A stretch of DNA of 64,000 nucleotides from JAVBQJ01 sp031549115 (GCA_031549115.1 JAVBQJ010000071.1:1-64000); one strand, 5' to 3'; positions 17,601 through 25,497 are shown, counted from the first letter of the stretch. The notes: generated by a model not told the origin, from the sequence alone. Translations and numbers: made by a program.

Positions 17601-17767
17601 CCGATATGGTGTTATCTTTTTATTTCATAAGCAATGAAACACCAAGGATACGGGAGATCTTTTCATGGAGTTTACTCTTTGGAGTGAGGCGGGCGCGGCA
17701 ATCGGTTCGGTGGCGGCGAACGGCACGGTGGGGCGCGATGTGCTCGACCGCGCCGGGGCGGTGTTGA
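14609..17767 (+). CDS. Secreted glycosidase-like protein, paralog 2, with probable lost stop codon
   Basis: A paralog of the 10470 protein with the same domain order: signal peptide (LLVLLIGAGVYAAS), LamG-like sandwich, TIM-barrel-like part with IYLDELGIAFPCY (about 670) and MTEHAGSDYL, and a beta-rich C-terminus. Homology ends at LLRDGYLVDE, where paralog 1 stops within four codons. Here the frame continues for about 80 more residues through a strong terminator hairpin (17546-17589) and 103 bases into the next gene. A frameshift at the G run near 17520-17526, or stop loss, is the likely cause; the extension is probably not functional. The last roughly 500 bases are nearly identical to paralog 1, suggesting recent gene conversion. 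AAAGG lies upstream of the ATG. Confidence 0.8.
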   Translation: MSKLRFWYGLLVLLIGAGVYAASESQSWQENFDSIDTKRWKVIPASAEIVPTDQLSAANRALKLNPALGQHYMTTSDKFIDGSCEIRFKAKRPSSGELFYYIGFHAYEPWVKALCWIMIQGDTVSFGVKTPDGVSRSEKLADLTDGWHTLKLHYSSDAISAEWDGEKTLTYDDPALYSSEPMPFFIGAYTVEGTKDPAELMVDYLKVTGGKPAAIMAPRTLTDAEKMVIGVDSVVAAQLPGERYAIALDGGMHWQSIDADGTEMLAPDFFAPVFGARIDGKNVFSHQFEVTGVKRSGDAFAVELLYPESATAATVSGAVKDGRFRLDLQLRNDDKQEHRLQPVFPVVGSLAVGGDFAGTEYFFPWRGGVLGDNTAYFSTEYGGLGWTQLMFVLDPASGRGLYFYPEDASGRFKGMSMIKQLIDTNVDVYHTESVIAEEVPTLDMLENRTGLVMNYYYRTETVAPGVAVEVPETVFGSWRGDWKEPMRLYADWMKSQMQPVEVPRQFRDSFTWGNWHPPAYYDKQAQRYVGRERLAGGEDALQWAFWDDYVEYPADAKIPSLQRYQLGDFEVNRSRGGMETFAAEIARIREVGTRFSVYIDHRFCWRETKTAQKYADAWAVKDPNGKPYGYTSDEDLYMMCFYDADKWVNYMAETCHGLIRDTGMDTIYLDELGIAFPCYNKLHSHYQAGEYPTDPVGLGKAMTLVRNRMKEANPEAALMTEHAGSDYLTQFYDGSWDQTFYMHAFPFTEKYYDDQKICYFRFMFPNFKLSEWGESRDHIRRSFFNGMGWDMGVTDTDLSRTLARVLKENGDAIATLHPEPIVPTGNPGLLANRFDAPGKVVYTYYNNSEAPLTAGVSEAAPFAGHYVELRHDVMLDSPAVAVPAGEVAAVALYPELLKLEADGNSRRITAPAAPNQELVICEGVDDSHFLPPRGTWTRIDFASGEAAYAPRDTNAKLIVKLLRDGYLVDEVGGGRQRLGGPGRTPIRLGVRTGPCILPDMVLSFYFISNETPRIREIFSWSLLFGVRRARQSVRWRRTARWGAMCSTAPGRC
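17546..17592 (+). terminator. Rho-independent-type terminator inside the 3' end of the 14609 frame
   Basis: GGGCCCG + CCGCACTCCCA pairs with TGGGAGTGCGG + CGGGCCC around the loop TCCGGT, about 18 base pairs, followed by TTGCATTTT. Its position just after the homologous end of the 14609 protein marks the original gene end. Confidence 0.75.
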
Positions 17768-19281
17768 CGATCAAAGGTTTTGTCCCCTATATCGACGCGG
17801 CCGGCTATTGGCACAGCGATCTGGAACGGTTGGCGCCAATGGAGCTGCCGTGGGTGATCGAGTTCACTTGCGGCGCCAACCGCAGTTTCCCATTCTGGTG
17901 TCTGTATAACCAGTCCTATCGCAACTGCGCGGCGGTCGGGTTGACCGATTGCTTCGACGACTGCCGGGTGCGGGCGAAAATGAATCAGGAAGCCGGTGGC
18001 TACGAGCTTTCGTTTGCGCTGTCGGTGGCGCCGGAAACTGAAGCGTTCCGGGTCTGGGTCGACGCACGGCCGGTTCCGTTTCCGCAGGCGGTGGCCGGGT
18101 TTCGGCACGAACTGCTGCCGGCGGCGCCGAAGTACCCCGAAGGGGCGTGGAATCCGGTTTATTGCACCTGGTACGCGGTGCATACGGTGTTGTCGGAGGC
18201 GTATCTGGAGGAGAATGCCCGGATTGCCCGGAAGCTAGGCTTCGGTACCTTTATCGTCGACGACGGCTGGTGTCTGGACGACAGCAAGCGGGTGACGCCG
18301 GCGACCCTGCCGACCTGGTACGAATGGATCGGCGACTGGAAGCTGTCGGAGAAGAAATTGCCGCAGATGAAGCGGACCATCGCCAGAGCGCAGGCCGACG
18401 GCTGGAATTATATGTTCTGGGTGGCGCCGTTTTTTGTCGGCGACCGCAGCGAACTGGCGCGGCGGGTATCCGATTATCTGACCGATTCGCACGAAGGACA
18501 GCGCTTGCTCGATCCGCAGGATCCGGAGATGGCGCAGTTCACGATGGAGAGCATCCTGAAGGTTTTCCGCGACCTCGAGCTCGACGGGTTGAAAATCGAC
18601 TTCATCGACATCATCCAGCCGGATGAAAAGCGGCCGCGCAGCCGGGCGGCGTTCCGCTATGCCGAAGAGCTGGTGCGGCGGATCCGGGAGGTCAAGCCGG
18701 AGGCGCTGATCGAATTCCGGCAGAATTACGGCACGCCGGTGATGGCGGGGCTGGCGACGGCGTTCCGCGCCGGCGACGTGCCGTTCGATTATGTCGAAAA
18801 CTTCGAACGCTGCGTGCAACTGCGGCTGCTGTTGGGCGACGGCGTGCCGGTGCATGCCGATCCGGTGTATTTCCGCAACGACGAAACTCCGGTGAACGTG
18901 GCGCGGCACATGATGGCGGCGATGGCGGGAGTGCCGATGCTGTCGATGGATCTGCGGGAATTGACGGCGGAGCAGTTGACGATCATCGGTAATTATCTGG
19001 CGCTCTACCGGAAGCAACAGACGGTGTTGAATTTCGGACATTGGGAGTTCCGGTTCAGCTTCGGGCATACCCCGTGGGCGCGCTGTAGTCATGAAAGTGG
19101 CACGGTGGTATTCGTCTGGGAGCGGGAGTTTCTGGCGCCGGCGCTCGAGGGCGTGACCGGGTCGGTGACGGTGCTGAACCTGAGCGACGCAGCGCTGTCC
19201 ATGCCCGGAATGACCGGCTTCGACGCCGCCGGGAAAGCTACCGGTGATGTCGCCCCCGCCGGCGGGCGCCTGGAGAACTGA
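17665..19281 (+). CDS. Alpha-galactosidase-like glycoside hydrolase (GH36/GH-D type)
   Basis: A 538-residue protein without signal peptide. After a beta-sandwich N-terminus (about 1-150) comes a TIM barrel with FIVDDGWCLDD (about 196), FWVAPFFVG, GLKIDFIDI (about 307-315, the Asp in the position of the clan GH-D nucleophile), IEFRQNYG and FRAGDVPFDY (about 367-376, candidate acid/base). The order matches alpha-galactosidase/melibiase-like enzymes, although it is shorter than classical GH36. The likely role is cytosolic release of alpha-linked galactose; the exact sugar is uncertain. GGGAGA precedes the start. It follows the terminator of the second cassette, so it may have its own weak promoter in 17590-17660, which I could not define. 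Confidence 0.85.
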   Translation: MEFTLWSEAGAAIGSVAANGTVGRDVLDRAGAVLTIKGFVPYIDAAGYWHSDLERLAPMELPWVIEFTCGANRSFPFWCLYNQSYRNCAAVGLTDCFDDCRVRAKMNQEAGGYELSFALSVAPETEAFRVWVDARPVPFPQAVAGFRHELLPAAPKYPEGAWNPVYCTWYAVHTVLSEAYLEENARIARKLGFGTFIVDDGWCLDDSKRVTPATLPTWYEWIGDWKLSEKKLPQMKRTIARAQADGWNYMFWVAPFFVGDRSELARRVSDYLTDSHEGQRLLDPQDPEMAQFTMESILKVFRDLELDGLKIDFIDIIQPDEKRPRSRAAFRYAEELVRRIREVKPEALIEFRQNYGTPVMAGLATAFRAGDVPFDYVENFERCVQLRLLLGDGVPVHADPVYFRNDETPVNVARHMMAAMAGVPMLSMDLRELTAEQLTIIGNYLALYRKQQTVLNFGHWEFRFSFGHTPWARCSHESGTVVFVWEREFLAPALEGVTGSVTVLNLSDAALSMPGMTGFDAAGKATGDVAPAGGRLEN

Positions 19282-19284
19282 CGG

Positions 19285-19600
19285 GGGGTGGCGGGGTGGC
19301 AAAGACGGGGGGGCCCCCCCGCCCCCACGCCCCCCGGCAGGGTCACCGACCCTGCACCTCTGCTCCAGATGCTTTCGGCATCTTCCGCGACCATTTTTTC
19401 AGGGAGGAGCGCTTGTTGCCGCGTCAGGCCGGCCAGACCACCCCAAAAGCCGCCCTCTCTGCCGGCGACACACGTCCGGTCCCTCCGGGGGAAACCCGTC
19501 GTTTTGTCCGTTGTCGTCCGTGTCAGTCCGTTGCCGTCCGTTGTTGTGCGCACACCCGCCGCACCAGCGGCGAATAAAAAACAAAAAAGCGCAGAGGAAA
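19285..19600 (-). repeat. Structured intergenic repeat, family C copy 2
   Basis: Non-coding. Read on the minus strand it contains a tract with CGGAC units spaced about 10-11 bases (about 19495-19545), the GGACCGGAC/CGGCAG block shared with 13440-13695, the hairpin CAGGGTC-GGT-GACCCTG (about 19338-19354) and a long G/C hairpin (about 19300-19325). The last two modules match the 3' ends of repeat A copies 3 and 4 (GCAGAGGTGCAGGGTC...GACCCTGCCGG). Open frames over it are shadows of base composition. Confidence 0.6.
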
Positions 19601-19603
19601 ATC

Positions 19604-20104
19604 ATGAAACGGCTTTTTAACTGGGGAATGATGATTTTGCTGGCGGCATTGCTGATCGCACCGTACTTCAAGTATGAGCGATTCGGCGAACACACCGACG
19701 CCGTCACCGCGACCACCACAGGCGTGGCCGGTGTGTGGAATGGCATGGACGGATTGTTGCTGCTCTGTCCGTTGGTCATTGTCCTGTCTTTCAAACTGAT
19801 CTGGCAATTTCAGGCGTATGTGGAAAGCGTCACGCAAGCGCGGGTCAAACCCCGTTATCTCTGGATGCTGCTTCTGGCATTGGGAATGATTCTCCTGAGC
19901 CTCCGGCCCTGGACGACCGAGACTTCGAACGTGGAAGCGGTGAACGACGTCATGATGACGGTCACAGTGCGGCACTCCTACGGGATTCGGAACATCGCCT
20001 ACTACACACTTTCCGTTTTTGGGCTTTGCTGGATGATGCACTTGCTCCGGCTGACCCGCACGCTGCTGGTATACCAGGCCGAAAAGCAGAAGAAAAGCGA
20101 ATAA
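19604..20104 (+). CDS. Unknown membrane protein
   Basis: A 166-residue protein with about four membrane segments: WGMMILLAALLIAP (7-20), DGLLLLCPLVIVLSFKLIW (about 50-68), YLWMLLLALGMILLSL (about 86-101) and YYTLSVFGLCWMMHLL (about 131-146), then a charged tail EKQKKSE. Between segments 3 and 4 lies a soluble loop with VNDVMMTVTVRHSYG. I recognise no family. A longer frame reaches 19244 but crosses repeat C; the start at 19604 has AGAGGAAA upstream. It lies 116 bases before the MarR promoter and is probably a separate transcript; a membrane link to the exporter downstream is speculative. Confidence 0.7.
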   Translation: MKRLFNWGMMILLAALLIAPYFKYERFGEHTDAVTATTTGVAGVWNGMDGLLLLCPLVIVLSFKLIWQFQAYVESVTQARVKPRYLWMLLLALGMILLSLRPWTTETSNVEAVNDVMMTVTVRHSYGIRNIAYYTLSVFGLCWMMHLLRLTRTLLVYQAEKQKKSE

Positions 20105-20146
20105 TATTCGCGCATTCGTTTCCTCGTCTCAGAAAAACGCAAAAAT

Positions 20147-20188
20147 CAAACAGTTTAATATTGACAACTGTTTGTGGTGTGCTATATT
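20147..20188 (+). promoter_or_regulatory. Promoter and probable MarR autoregulatory operator
   Basis: CAAACAGTT (20147-20155) and AACTGTTTG (20166-20174) form a perfect nine-base inverted repeat with a ten-base gap. It covers the -35 box TTGACA (20161-20166); TATATT (20183-20188) follows after 16 bases. The gene downstream encodes a MarR protein, so repression of its own exporter operon is likely. Confidence 0.78.
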
Positions 20189-20220
20189 CTCTCTTGCGAA
20201 GCGGCGAAAGGAGCTTGACG

Positions 20221-20694
20221 ATGGAACATGATGTTATGACGTTCATGAATTTGTACGAAGTTTTCGGATACATTCAGGGACAGGCATGGAGTTTGCTCCC
20301 GAAAGAGGGCAACCGTGAGATCGACGCGTTGAACAATCGCCAGATCAAGGCGATGATGCTTATCTACATGCGCGATGCCGCACGAAAGGAGCCGCTGACA
20401 CTGAGCGGACTGGCGGGGTTTTTGAACCTGAAAAAAGCGGCGGCTTCGCTTCTGGTCTCCGATCTGGCGCAGAAGCAGCTGGTCGACCGGACGATCGACC
20501 CGATCAATCGCCGCTTTATTCGGATCACGCTGGCCGCCAAGGGGCGGAAAATCGGCAATGCCGTTTCCGCGCAGGCGGCGGCGCATGCCGCCGGACTGCT
20601 CGACTGCCTGACGCCGGAAGAACGTTCGGCTTTCGTGGTGGGCGCGGATAAAATCTACAATCGTTATGCGGAAGCCGCGGGAGGTGCCGAATGA
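20221..20694 (+). CDS. MarR family transcriptional regulator
   Basis: A 157-residue winged-helix regulator, probably the local repressor of the exporter operon it begins. The central part, LTLSGLAGFLNLKKAAASLLVSDLAQKQLVDRTIDPINRRFIRITLAAKGR (in pieces: helix-turn-helix about 58-85, wing about 90-105), follows the MarR pattern. Length is typical. The frame extends upstream to 19735, but AAAGGAG and the promoter at 20161 place the start at 20221. Its stop overlaps the ATG of the HlyD-like gene (ATGA), so regulator and exporter are translationally coupled. The ligand is unknown; a drug or toxic metabolite is usual for this arrangement. Confidence 0.88.
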   Translation: MEHDVMTFMNLYEVFGYIQGQAWSLLPKEGNREIDALNNRQIKAMMLIYMRDAARKEPLTLSGLAGFLNLKKAAASLLVSDLAQKQLVDRTIDPINRRFIRITLAAKGRKIGNAVSAQAAAHAAGLLDCLTPEERSAFVVGADKIYNRYAEAAGGAE

Positions 20695-21731
20695 AAAAGA
20701 TACTGTTGCTCCTGCTCCCGCTGCTGCTGCTCGCCGGCGCCGCCTGGTTTTTCCGCGCCGAAATCGAAGCATGGGTTGCGCCATCTGAACAGGAACTCGT
20801 TCTCTTCGGCAATGTCGATGACCGGCAGCTCAATTTGTCGTTCATGATTTCGGAACGGATCGCCGAGCTGATCCCGGAGGAGGGCAGCACGGTCAAAAAG
20901 GGGGATCTGCTCGGTTCCCTCGAAACGGTCCGCCTCACGAATGATATCGCCGCCACCCGGGCCGATATTGCCGCCCGCAAAGCCGCGGTGGCTGCCGCGC
21001 AAGCGGCCTGCGAGAAAGCCATGAACGGTTTCCGGCAGGAAGACATCGCCATGGCGCGCGCCGGCAGTGCCGCCGTGGAGGCGAAAATAAAGGCGGCGGA
21101 ATCCGATTACAAGCGGCAGAAAACCTTGCTCGACCGCAGCGCTGTGTCGGCGCAAACCGCCGAGGTGGCCGAAGCCGAATATCTGTTCCTCAAGGGCGGT
21201 CTCCAGGCGGTTCAAAGCTATCTGGCAAAGCTGCTGGCCGGAGAGCGCGCCGAGGATATCGCGGCGGCCAAGGCCAAGCTGGAGCAGGCGAAAGCCGAAT
21301 TGGCCGGCGCCGAGGCCGAATTGGCGATCCGGGAGCAGCGCCTCACCGACGCCAGCTTGTACGCGCCCCGGGACGGGATCATCCGCAACCGGCTGTTGGA
21401 GCCCGGCGAACTGACTTCGCCGGCGACCGCGGTACTGACCATGGCGGTGATTTCGCCCAAGTGGATCCGCTGCTACCTGAAAGAGTCGTGGCTCACCAAG
21501 GTGAAAGCCGGTGACAAAGCGGTGATCCGGTTCGATGGCGCCGCCACCGATTTCGACGGCTGGGTCGGTTTCGTTTCCCCCTCGGCGGAGTTCACGCCGA
21601 AGAACATCGAAACTGCGGAATTGCGGACTTCGCTGGTCTATGAGATCCGGGTGTTTGTCAACGATCCGGAGAATCTGCTGAAGCTCGGCGCCCCGGCAAC
21701 CGTCGTCTTTCCCGGCGTCATGGTAAAATGA
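20691..21731 (+). CDS. HlyD-type membrane fusion protein
   Basis: A 346-residue periplasmic adaptor that would connect the inner-membrane ABC exporter with an outer-membrane channel. One N-terminal membrane anchor (ILLLLLPLLLLAGAAWFF, residues 3-20) is followed by a first biotinyl-lipoyl half (ELIPEEGSTVKKGDLLGSLE), a long Ala/Lys/Glu-rich coiled-coil hairpin (about 78-210), the second lipoyl half (LYAPRDGIIRNRLLEPGELT) and a beta-barrel domain. The layout resembles E. coli YbhG. It overlaps marR and the ABC gene by four bases each. Confidence 0.9.
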   Translation: MKKILLLLLPLLLLAGAAWFFRAEIEAWVAPSEQELVLFGNVDDRQLNLSFMISERIAELIPEEGSTVKKGDLLGSLETVRLTNDIAATRADIAARKAAVAAAQAACEKAMNGFRQEDIAMARAGSAAVEAKIKAAESDYKRQKTLLDRSAVSAQTAEVAEAEYLFLKGGLQAVQSYLAKLLAGERAEDIAAAKAKLEQAKAELAGAEAELAIREQRLTDASLYAPRDGIIRNRLLEPGELTSPATAVLTMAVISPKWIRCYLKESWLTKVKAGDKAVIRFDGAATDFDGWVGFVSPSAEFTPKNIETAELRTSLVYEIRVFVNDPENLLKLGAPATVVFPGVMVK

Positions 21732-23275
21732 AAATCATCCGCTGCGACAACATCGTCAAACGTTTCCGGTTGGGCGGGCAGCCGTTCGAGGCGCTCGCCG
21801 GGCTTGGATTCGAATTGAACGCCGGGCAGATCATCGGTCTGCTCGGACCCGACGGCGCGGGCAAGACGACGCTGCTGCGTATTCTCGCCGGCCTGCTGCG
21901 TCCGGACGGCGGCACCGCCTCGGTGTTGGGCTTCGACACCGTCCGGGAAGCGGCGAAAATTCAGCGCGTCATCGGTTATATGCCGCAGAAATTCGGCCTC
22001 TATGCGAACCTGAGCGTGATGGAAAACCTGAAGCTGTACGCCGACTTGCACGCGGTGACGCCGGAGCAGCAAAAACAGCGTTTCCCCGCGTTATTGGAAA
22101 TGACCGACCTGGCGCGCTTCTCCGGCCGGTATTTCGGCAAGCTTTCGGGCGGAATGAAGCAGAAGCTGGCATTGGCCTGCGCGCTGGTGTCGGAGCCGGA
22201 TCTGCTGCTGCTCGACGAGCCGACGGTCGGCGTGGATGTGCTTTCGCGCCGGGAGCTCTGGGCGATCCTGCGGCGAATCGCCGATTCCCGGAATACCTCC
22301 GTACTGGTCAGCACCTCCTATCTGGACGAGGCCGATTTTTGCGACCGGCTGCTGGTGCTGTTTCAGGGAAAAATCATCGCCGAGGGCGCGCCGGACGACA
22401 TCCGGCAAAAGGCGGCGGGCGCGGTAGCAAAGCCCACCTTCGAGCAGGGATTCCAGATGCTGATTTCCGGCTCCGTGCCGCCGCCGCTGGCCCGGAAGGC
22501 GCCGCCGGACACCCAGGCAGCAGTGATGATTCACACCCGGGAGCTGGTCAAACAATTCGGCGATTTCACCGCCGTCGACCATATCTCCTTTGATGTCCGC
22601 AAGGGCGAGATATTCGGGCTGCTCGGCGCCAACGGCGCGGGGAAAACGACTACGTTCCGGATGCTTTGCGGCCTCGACGCGGCGACTTCGGGGACGGTCG
22701 AAATCGCCGGCATCGACTTGCACCGCGCCTCCGGGGAGGCGCGCAACCGGATCGGCTTCGTCGCACAGAAGTTCTCGCTTTACGGCGATCTCTCCGTCCG
22801 GGAAAATCTCGTGTTTTTCGGTGGCGCCTACGGCCTGTGGGGGGCGGAATTGAAAGCGCGTCTGGCCTGGGCGTTGGATGAATTTTCGCTGCACCAGTAT
22901 GCAAACAGCCAGACCGACAACCTGCCGTTGGGTATCAAACAGCGATTGAGCATGGCGTGCGCTTTGCTTCACGAGCCGGAAATCCTGTTTCTCGACGAAG
23001 CGACCTCGGGGGCCGACCCGATCACCCGGCGCGAATTCTGGCAACGGATCATGGATCTGGCCGACCGGGGCGTCGCGGTCATCATCACTACCCATTTCCT
23101 CGACGAGGCCGAATATTGCGACCGGATGATCATCATGCAGGACGGGAAGGCCGTCGCCGGCGGTTCGGCGCCGGAGATCCGCCGCGCCGGAACTCCGGCC
23201 GGAGCGGACGAGGTCACGCTGGAGGAGGCTTTCGTCAACATCATCCGCTCCTCCCGGCAGGAGGTGCGCCGATGA
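21728..23275 (+). CDS. ABC transporter with two fused ATP-binding domains (YbhF-like)
   Basis: The 515-residue protein contains two nucleotide-binding domains in tandem. The first has Walker A GPDGAGKTT (about 40), signature LSGGMKQK and Walker B LLLLDEPTVGVD; the second has GANGAGKTT (about 300), a degenerate signature LPLGIKQR and ILFLDEATSGAD. The fused layout and the following two permease genes match the YbhF-YbhS-YbhR multidrug-type exporters. The weak second signature suggests that the two ATP sites are not equivalent. Start and stop overlap neighbours by ATGA. It energises export at the inner membrane. Confidence 0.92.
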   Translation: MKIIRCDNIVKRFRLGGQPFEALAGLGFELNAGQIIGLLGPDGAGKTTLLRILAGLLRPDGGTASVLGFDTVREAAKIQRVIGYMPQKFGLYANLSVMENLKLYADLHAVTPEQQKQRFPALLEMTDLARFSGRYFGKLSGGMKQKLALACALVSEPDLLLLDEPTVGVDVLSRRELWAILRRIADSRNTSVLVSTSYLDEADFCDRLLVLFQGKIIAEGAPDDIRQKAAGAVAKPTFEQGFQMLISGSVPPPLARKAPPDTQAAVMIHTRELVKQFGDFTAVDHISFDVRKGEIFGLLGANGAGKTTTFRMLCGLDAATSGTVEIAGIDLHRASGEARNRIGFVAQKFSLYGDLSVRENLVFFGGAYGLWGAELKARLAWALDEFSLHQYANSQTDNLPLGIKQRLSMACALLHEPEILFLDEATSGADPITRREFWQRIMDLADRGVAVIITTHFLDEAEYCDRMIIMQDGKAVAGGSAPEIRRAGTPAGADEVTLEEAFVNIIRSSRQEVRR

Positions 23276-24372
23276 ATATCAAACGCCTGTGTTCGCTGGC
23301 GGCCAAAGAGCGCAAACAGATGCTGCGGGATTCCTCCAATATCGCGATCGGCATCATCCTGCCGGTGATGCTGCTGTGGATTTTCGGCTACGGCATGTCG
23401 ATGGACGTCCGCAACATCCGGCTGGCCATCGTGCTGCAGGAACCCTCCGAAATCGGAACCGCCATCGTCGCGCGTTACCGGAATTCCGAATATTTCCGCG
23501 TGCAGCAGTTCCATGGTTCGGAGGAGGGCGTCGAGGCGGTGAAGCGGCACGCCGCCGATGCGTGCCTGTTTCTGCCGTCCAATCTGTCGCGGAAGCTGCA
23601 ATCGGGCGATCTCACGATCCTGATCGGGGTGAATGCCTCCAATGCTTCGGAGGCGCGGATGTATGAGAATTATATCCAACAGGTGCTGGCGGCGGCGTTG
23701 GCCGATGCCGGCGGCGGGCAATTCCCCGGCGTCCGGATCGTCAACCGGATGTGGTTCAACGACGCCAACGAAAGCAGCTACTATATGATCCCCGGCGTGA
23801 TCGTCGTGATTATGGCGCTGATCGGCTGTATGCTGACTTCGCTGCAGATGGCGAAGGAGTACGAGCACGGCAACATGGAGAGCATGTTCGTGACCCCGAT
23901 GACCAGCGGCGAGATTCTGCTGGCGAAAATGGCCAACAACTATCTCCTCGGGATGATCGGGCTGGGCATTTCGCTCGTGTTCGCGCGCTATCTCTTCGGT
24001 GTGCCGATCCGGGGCAGTTTGCTGATTCTGCTGCTGGGGTCGTCGGTTTTCCTGCTGCTGCAAATGGCGGTGGGGTTGTTGATTTCCAGTGTAACCAAGA
24101 GTCAGTTCCTGGCCAGCCAGATCGCGATGATCGTCTCGTTCATGCCGGTGTTTCTGCTGTCGGGTTTTCTGTATGAGATTCCGAATATGCCGGTGTTTCT
24201 GCAATATTTCACCTATTTGATTCCGGCGCGTTATTTCGTCGACTTCCTGCAGACGATTTTCCTGGTCGGAAACGTCTGGAGCAACATCGTCAGGAACCTG
24301 GCGGTGATGGGCGGCATCACCGTTGTGCTGCTGCTGCTGGCCAAGCTGAAAAACCCGAAGCTGTTGACGTGA
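23272..24372 (+). CDS. ABC-2 type permease (YbhS-like)
   Basis: A 366-residue membrane protein with the ABC-2 layout: one N-terminal membrane helix (IAIGIILPVMLLWIFGYG, about 22-39), a large periplasmic loop of roughly 140 residues, then five membrane helices from about residue 178 (YYMIPGVIVVIMALIGCML) to the C-terminus (ITVVLLLLAKL). The conserved EYEHGNMESMFVTPMTSGEILLAK cytosolic loop probably contacts the ATPase. The start at 23272 overlaps the ATPase stop by four bases and has GGAGG upstream; the frame itself opens further left. It pairs with the 24383 permease. Confidence 0.9.
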   Translation: MNIKRLCSLAAKERKQMLRDSSNIAIGIILPVMLLWIFGYGMSMDVRNIRLAIVLQEPSEIGTAIVARYRNSEYFRVQQFHGSEEGVEAVKRHAADACLFLPSNLSRKLQSGDLTILIGVNASNASEARMYENYIQQVLAAALADAGGGQFPGVRIVNRMWFNDANESSYYMIPGVIVVIMALIGCMLTSLQMAKEYEHGNMESMFVTPMTSGEILLAKMANNYLLGMIGLGISLVFARYLFGVPIRGSLLILLLGSSVFLLLQMAVGLLISSVTKSQFLASQIAMIVSFMPVFLLSGFLYEIPNMPVFLQYFTYLIPARYFVDFLQTIFLVGNVWSNIVRNLAVMGGITVVLLLLAKLKNPKLLT

Positions 24373-24382
24373 GGGAAGTAAA

Positions 24383-25492
24383 ATGAAAAAAATCCGCCGC
24401 TTTCTGGCGCTGTTGAAAAAAGAGTTCATCCAGCTGCTGAAGAATCCGAAGACCCGGATTTCCGTGTTCCTGCCGCCGGTGCTCCAGCTTTTTTTGCTGG
24501 GGTATGCGGCGACCATGGACCTGAAAGACGTGCCGCTGGGCGTGCTCGACCACGCCAGAACCCAGGAGTCGCGAAATTTGATCGCCAAATTCGCCGGCAA
24601 CAACGTTTTTCACTTGCAGCCGCCGCTGGCTTCGGAACTGGATATGCAAAAGCGGATCGACGAGCGCGAAATCAAATTGGCGTTGATCATCCCGGAGGAC
24701 TTCTCCCGCGACTTGAACCGCCGGCAATCTCCCGCCGTCCAGGTCATCGCCGACGGCCGCAACTCCTCCTCGGCGGGAATCGCACTCGGGTACGCCAACA
24801 GCGTGATCACGCAGTTCAACCGCCAGTATTACCCGGAAACCGCTTCGCGGGTGCAAATTCTGACGCGGGGCTGGTTCAACCCGAACTACAGCGCGCAATA
24901 CTTCATGATCCCGTCGCTGCTGGCCATCCTGACGCTGCTGGCGCTGACGCTGCTGGTGGCGCTGTCGTTCGCCCGGGAGCGCGAAGCCGGAACCATGGAC
25001 CAACTGCTGCTGACGCCGTATTCCCCCATCGAGCTATTGAGTGCGAAGGGGTTGGCGTCAGTATTCATCGGCATGGCGCAGTTGACCTTTTGCATGGTGT
25101 TCGTTCGCTATTGGTTCCGGATTCCTTACGTCAGCGACTATTGGCTGCTGTATGTGTTGTTCCTGACCTTCCTGATGGCGGCGGTCGGAATCGGGCTGGC
25201 GATCTCGGTTTTCTGCTCCAGTCTCCAGCAGGCGATGATCTGGACCTTCATCGTCGCCATTCCCTGCGCCATGCTCTCCGGCATGGCCACGCCCATCGGC
25301 AGCATGCCGGATATCATTCAAAAAGCCACGCTGCTCAATCCCGTCCGCTGGAGCATCGAAGCGCTGCACCGGCTCTTCCTCGAGGGGGCGTCATTCACGG
25401 ATATCCTGCCGGTCTACCTGATTCTGGGCGGCATCGGGGCAACGACCTTCGCTTTTGCCTGCGCCGCGCTCATCTGGCAACGGCGGCATTGA
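24383..25492 (+). CDS. ABC-2 type permease (YbhR-like)
   Basis: A 369-residue paralog of the preceding permease: N-terminal helix (ISVFLPPVLQLFLLGYA), large external loop, then five helices starting at MIPSLLAILTLLALTLLVAL (about 173). The cytosolic AREREAGTMDQLLLTPYSPIELLSAK loop is the ABC-2 hallmark (shown here in part). The two permeases probably form a heterodimer below the HlyD-like adaptor. GGGAAG precedes the ATG, 10 bases after the previous stop. It is the last gene of the marR operon and ends five bases from the convergent AraC gene, leaving no room for a separate terminator. Confidence 0.9.
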   Translation: MKKIRRFLALLKKEFIQLLKNPKTRISVFLPPVLQLFLLGYAATMDLKDVPLGVLDHARTQESRNLIAKFAGNNVFHLQPPLASELDMQKRIDEREIKLALIIPEDFSRDLNRRQSPAVQVIADGRNSSSAGIALGYANSVITQFNRQYYPETASRVQILTRGWFNPNYSAQYFMIPSLLAILTLLALTLLVALSFAREREAGTMDQLLLTPYSPIELLSAKGLASVFIGMAQLTFCMVFVRYWFRIPYVSDYWLLYVLFLTFLMAAVGIGLAISVFCSSLQQAMIWTFIVAIPCAMLSGMATPIGSMPDIIQKATLLNPVRWSIEALHRLFLEGASFTDILPVYLILGGIGATTFAFACAALIWQRRH

Positions 25493-25497
25493 AAAAA

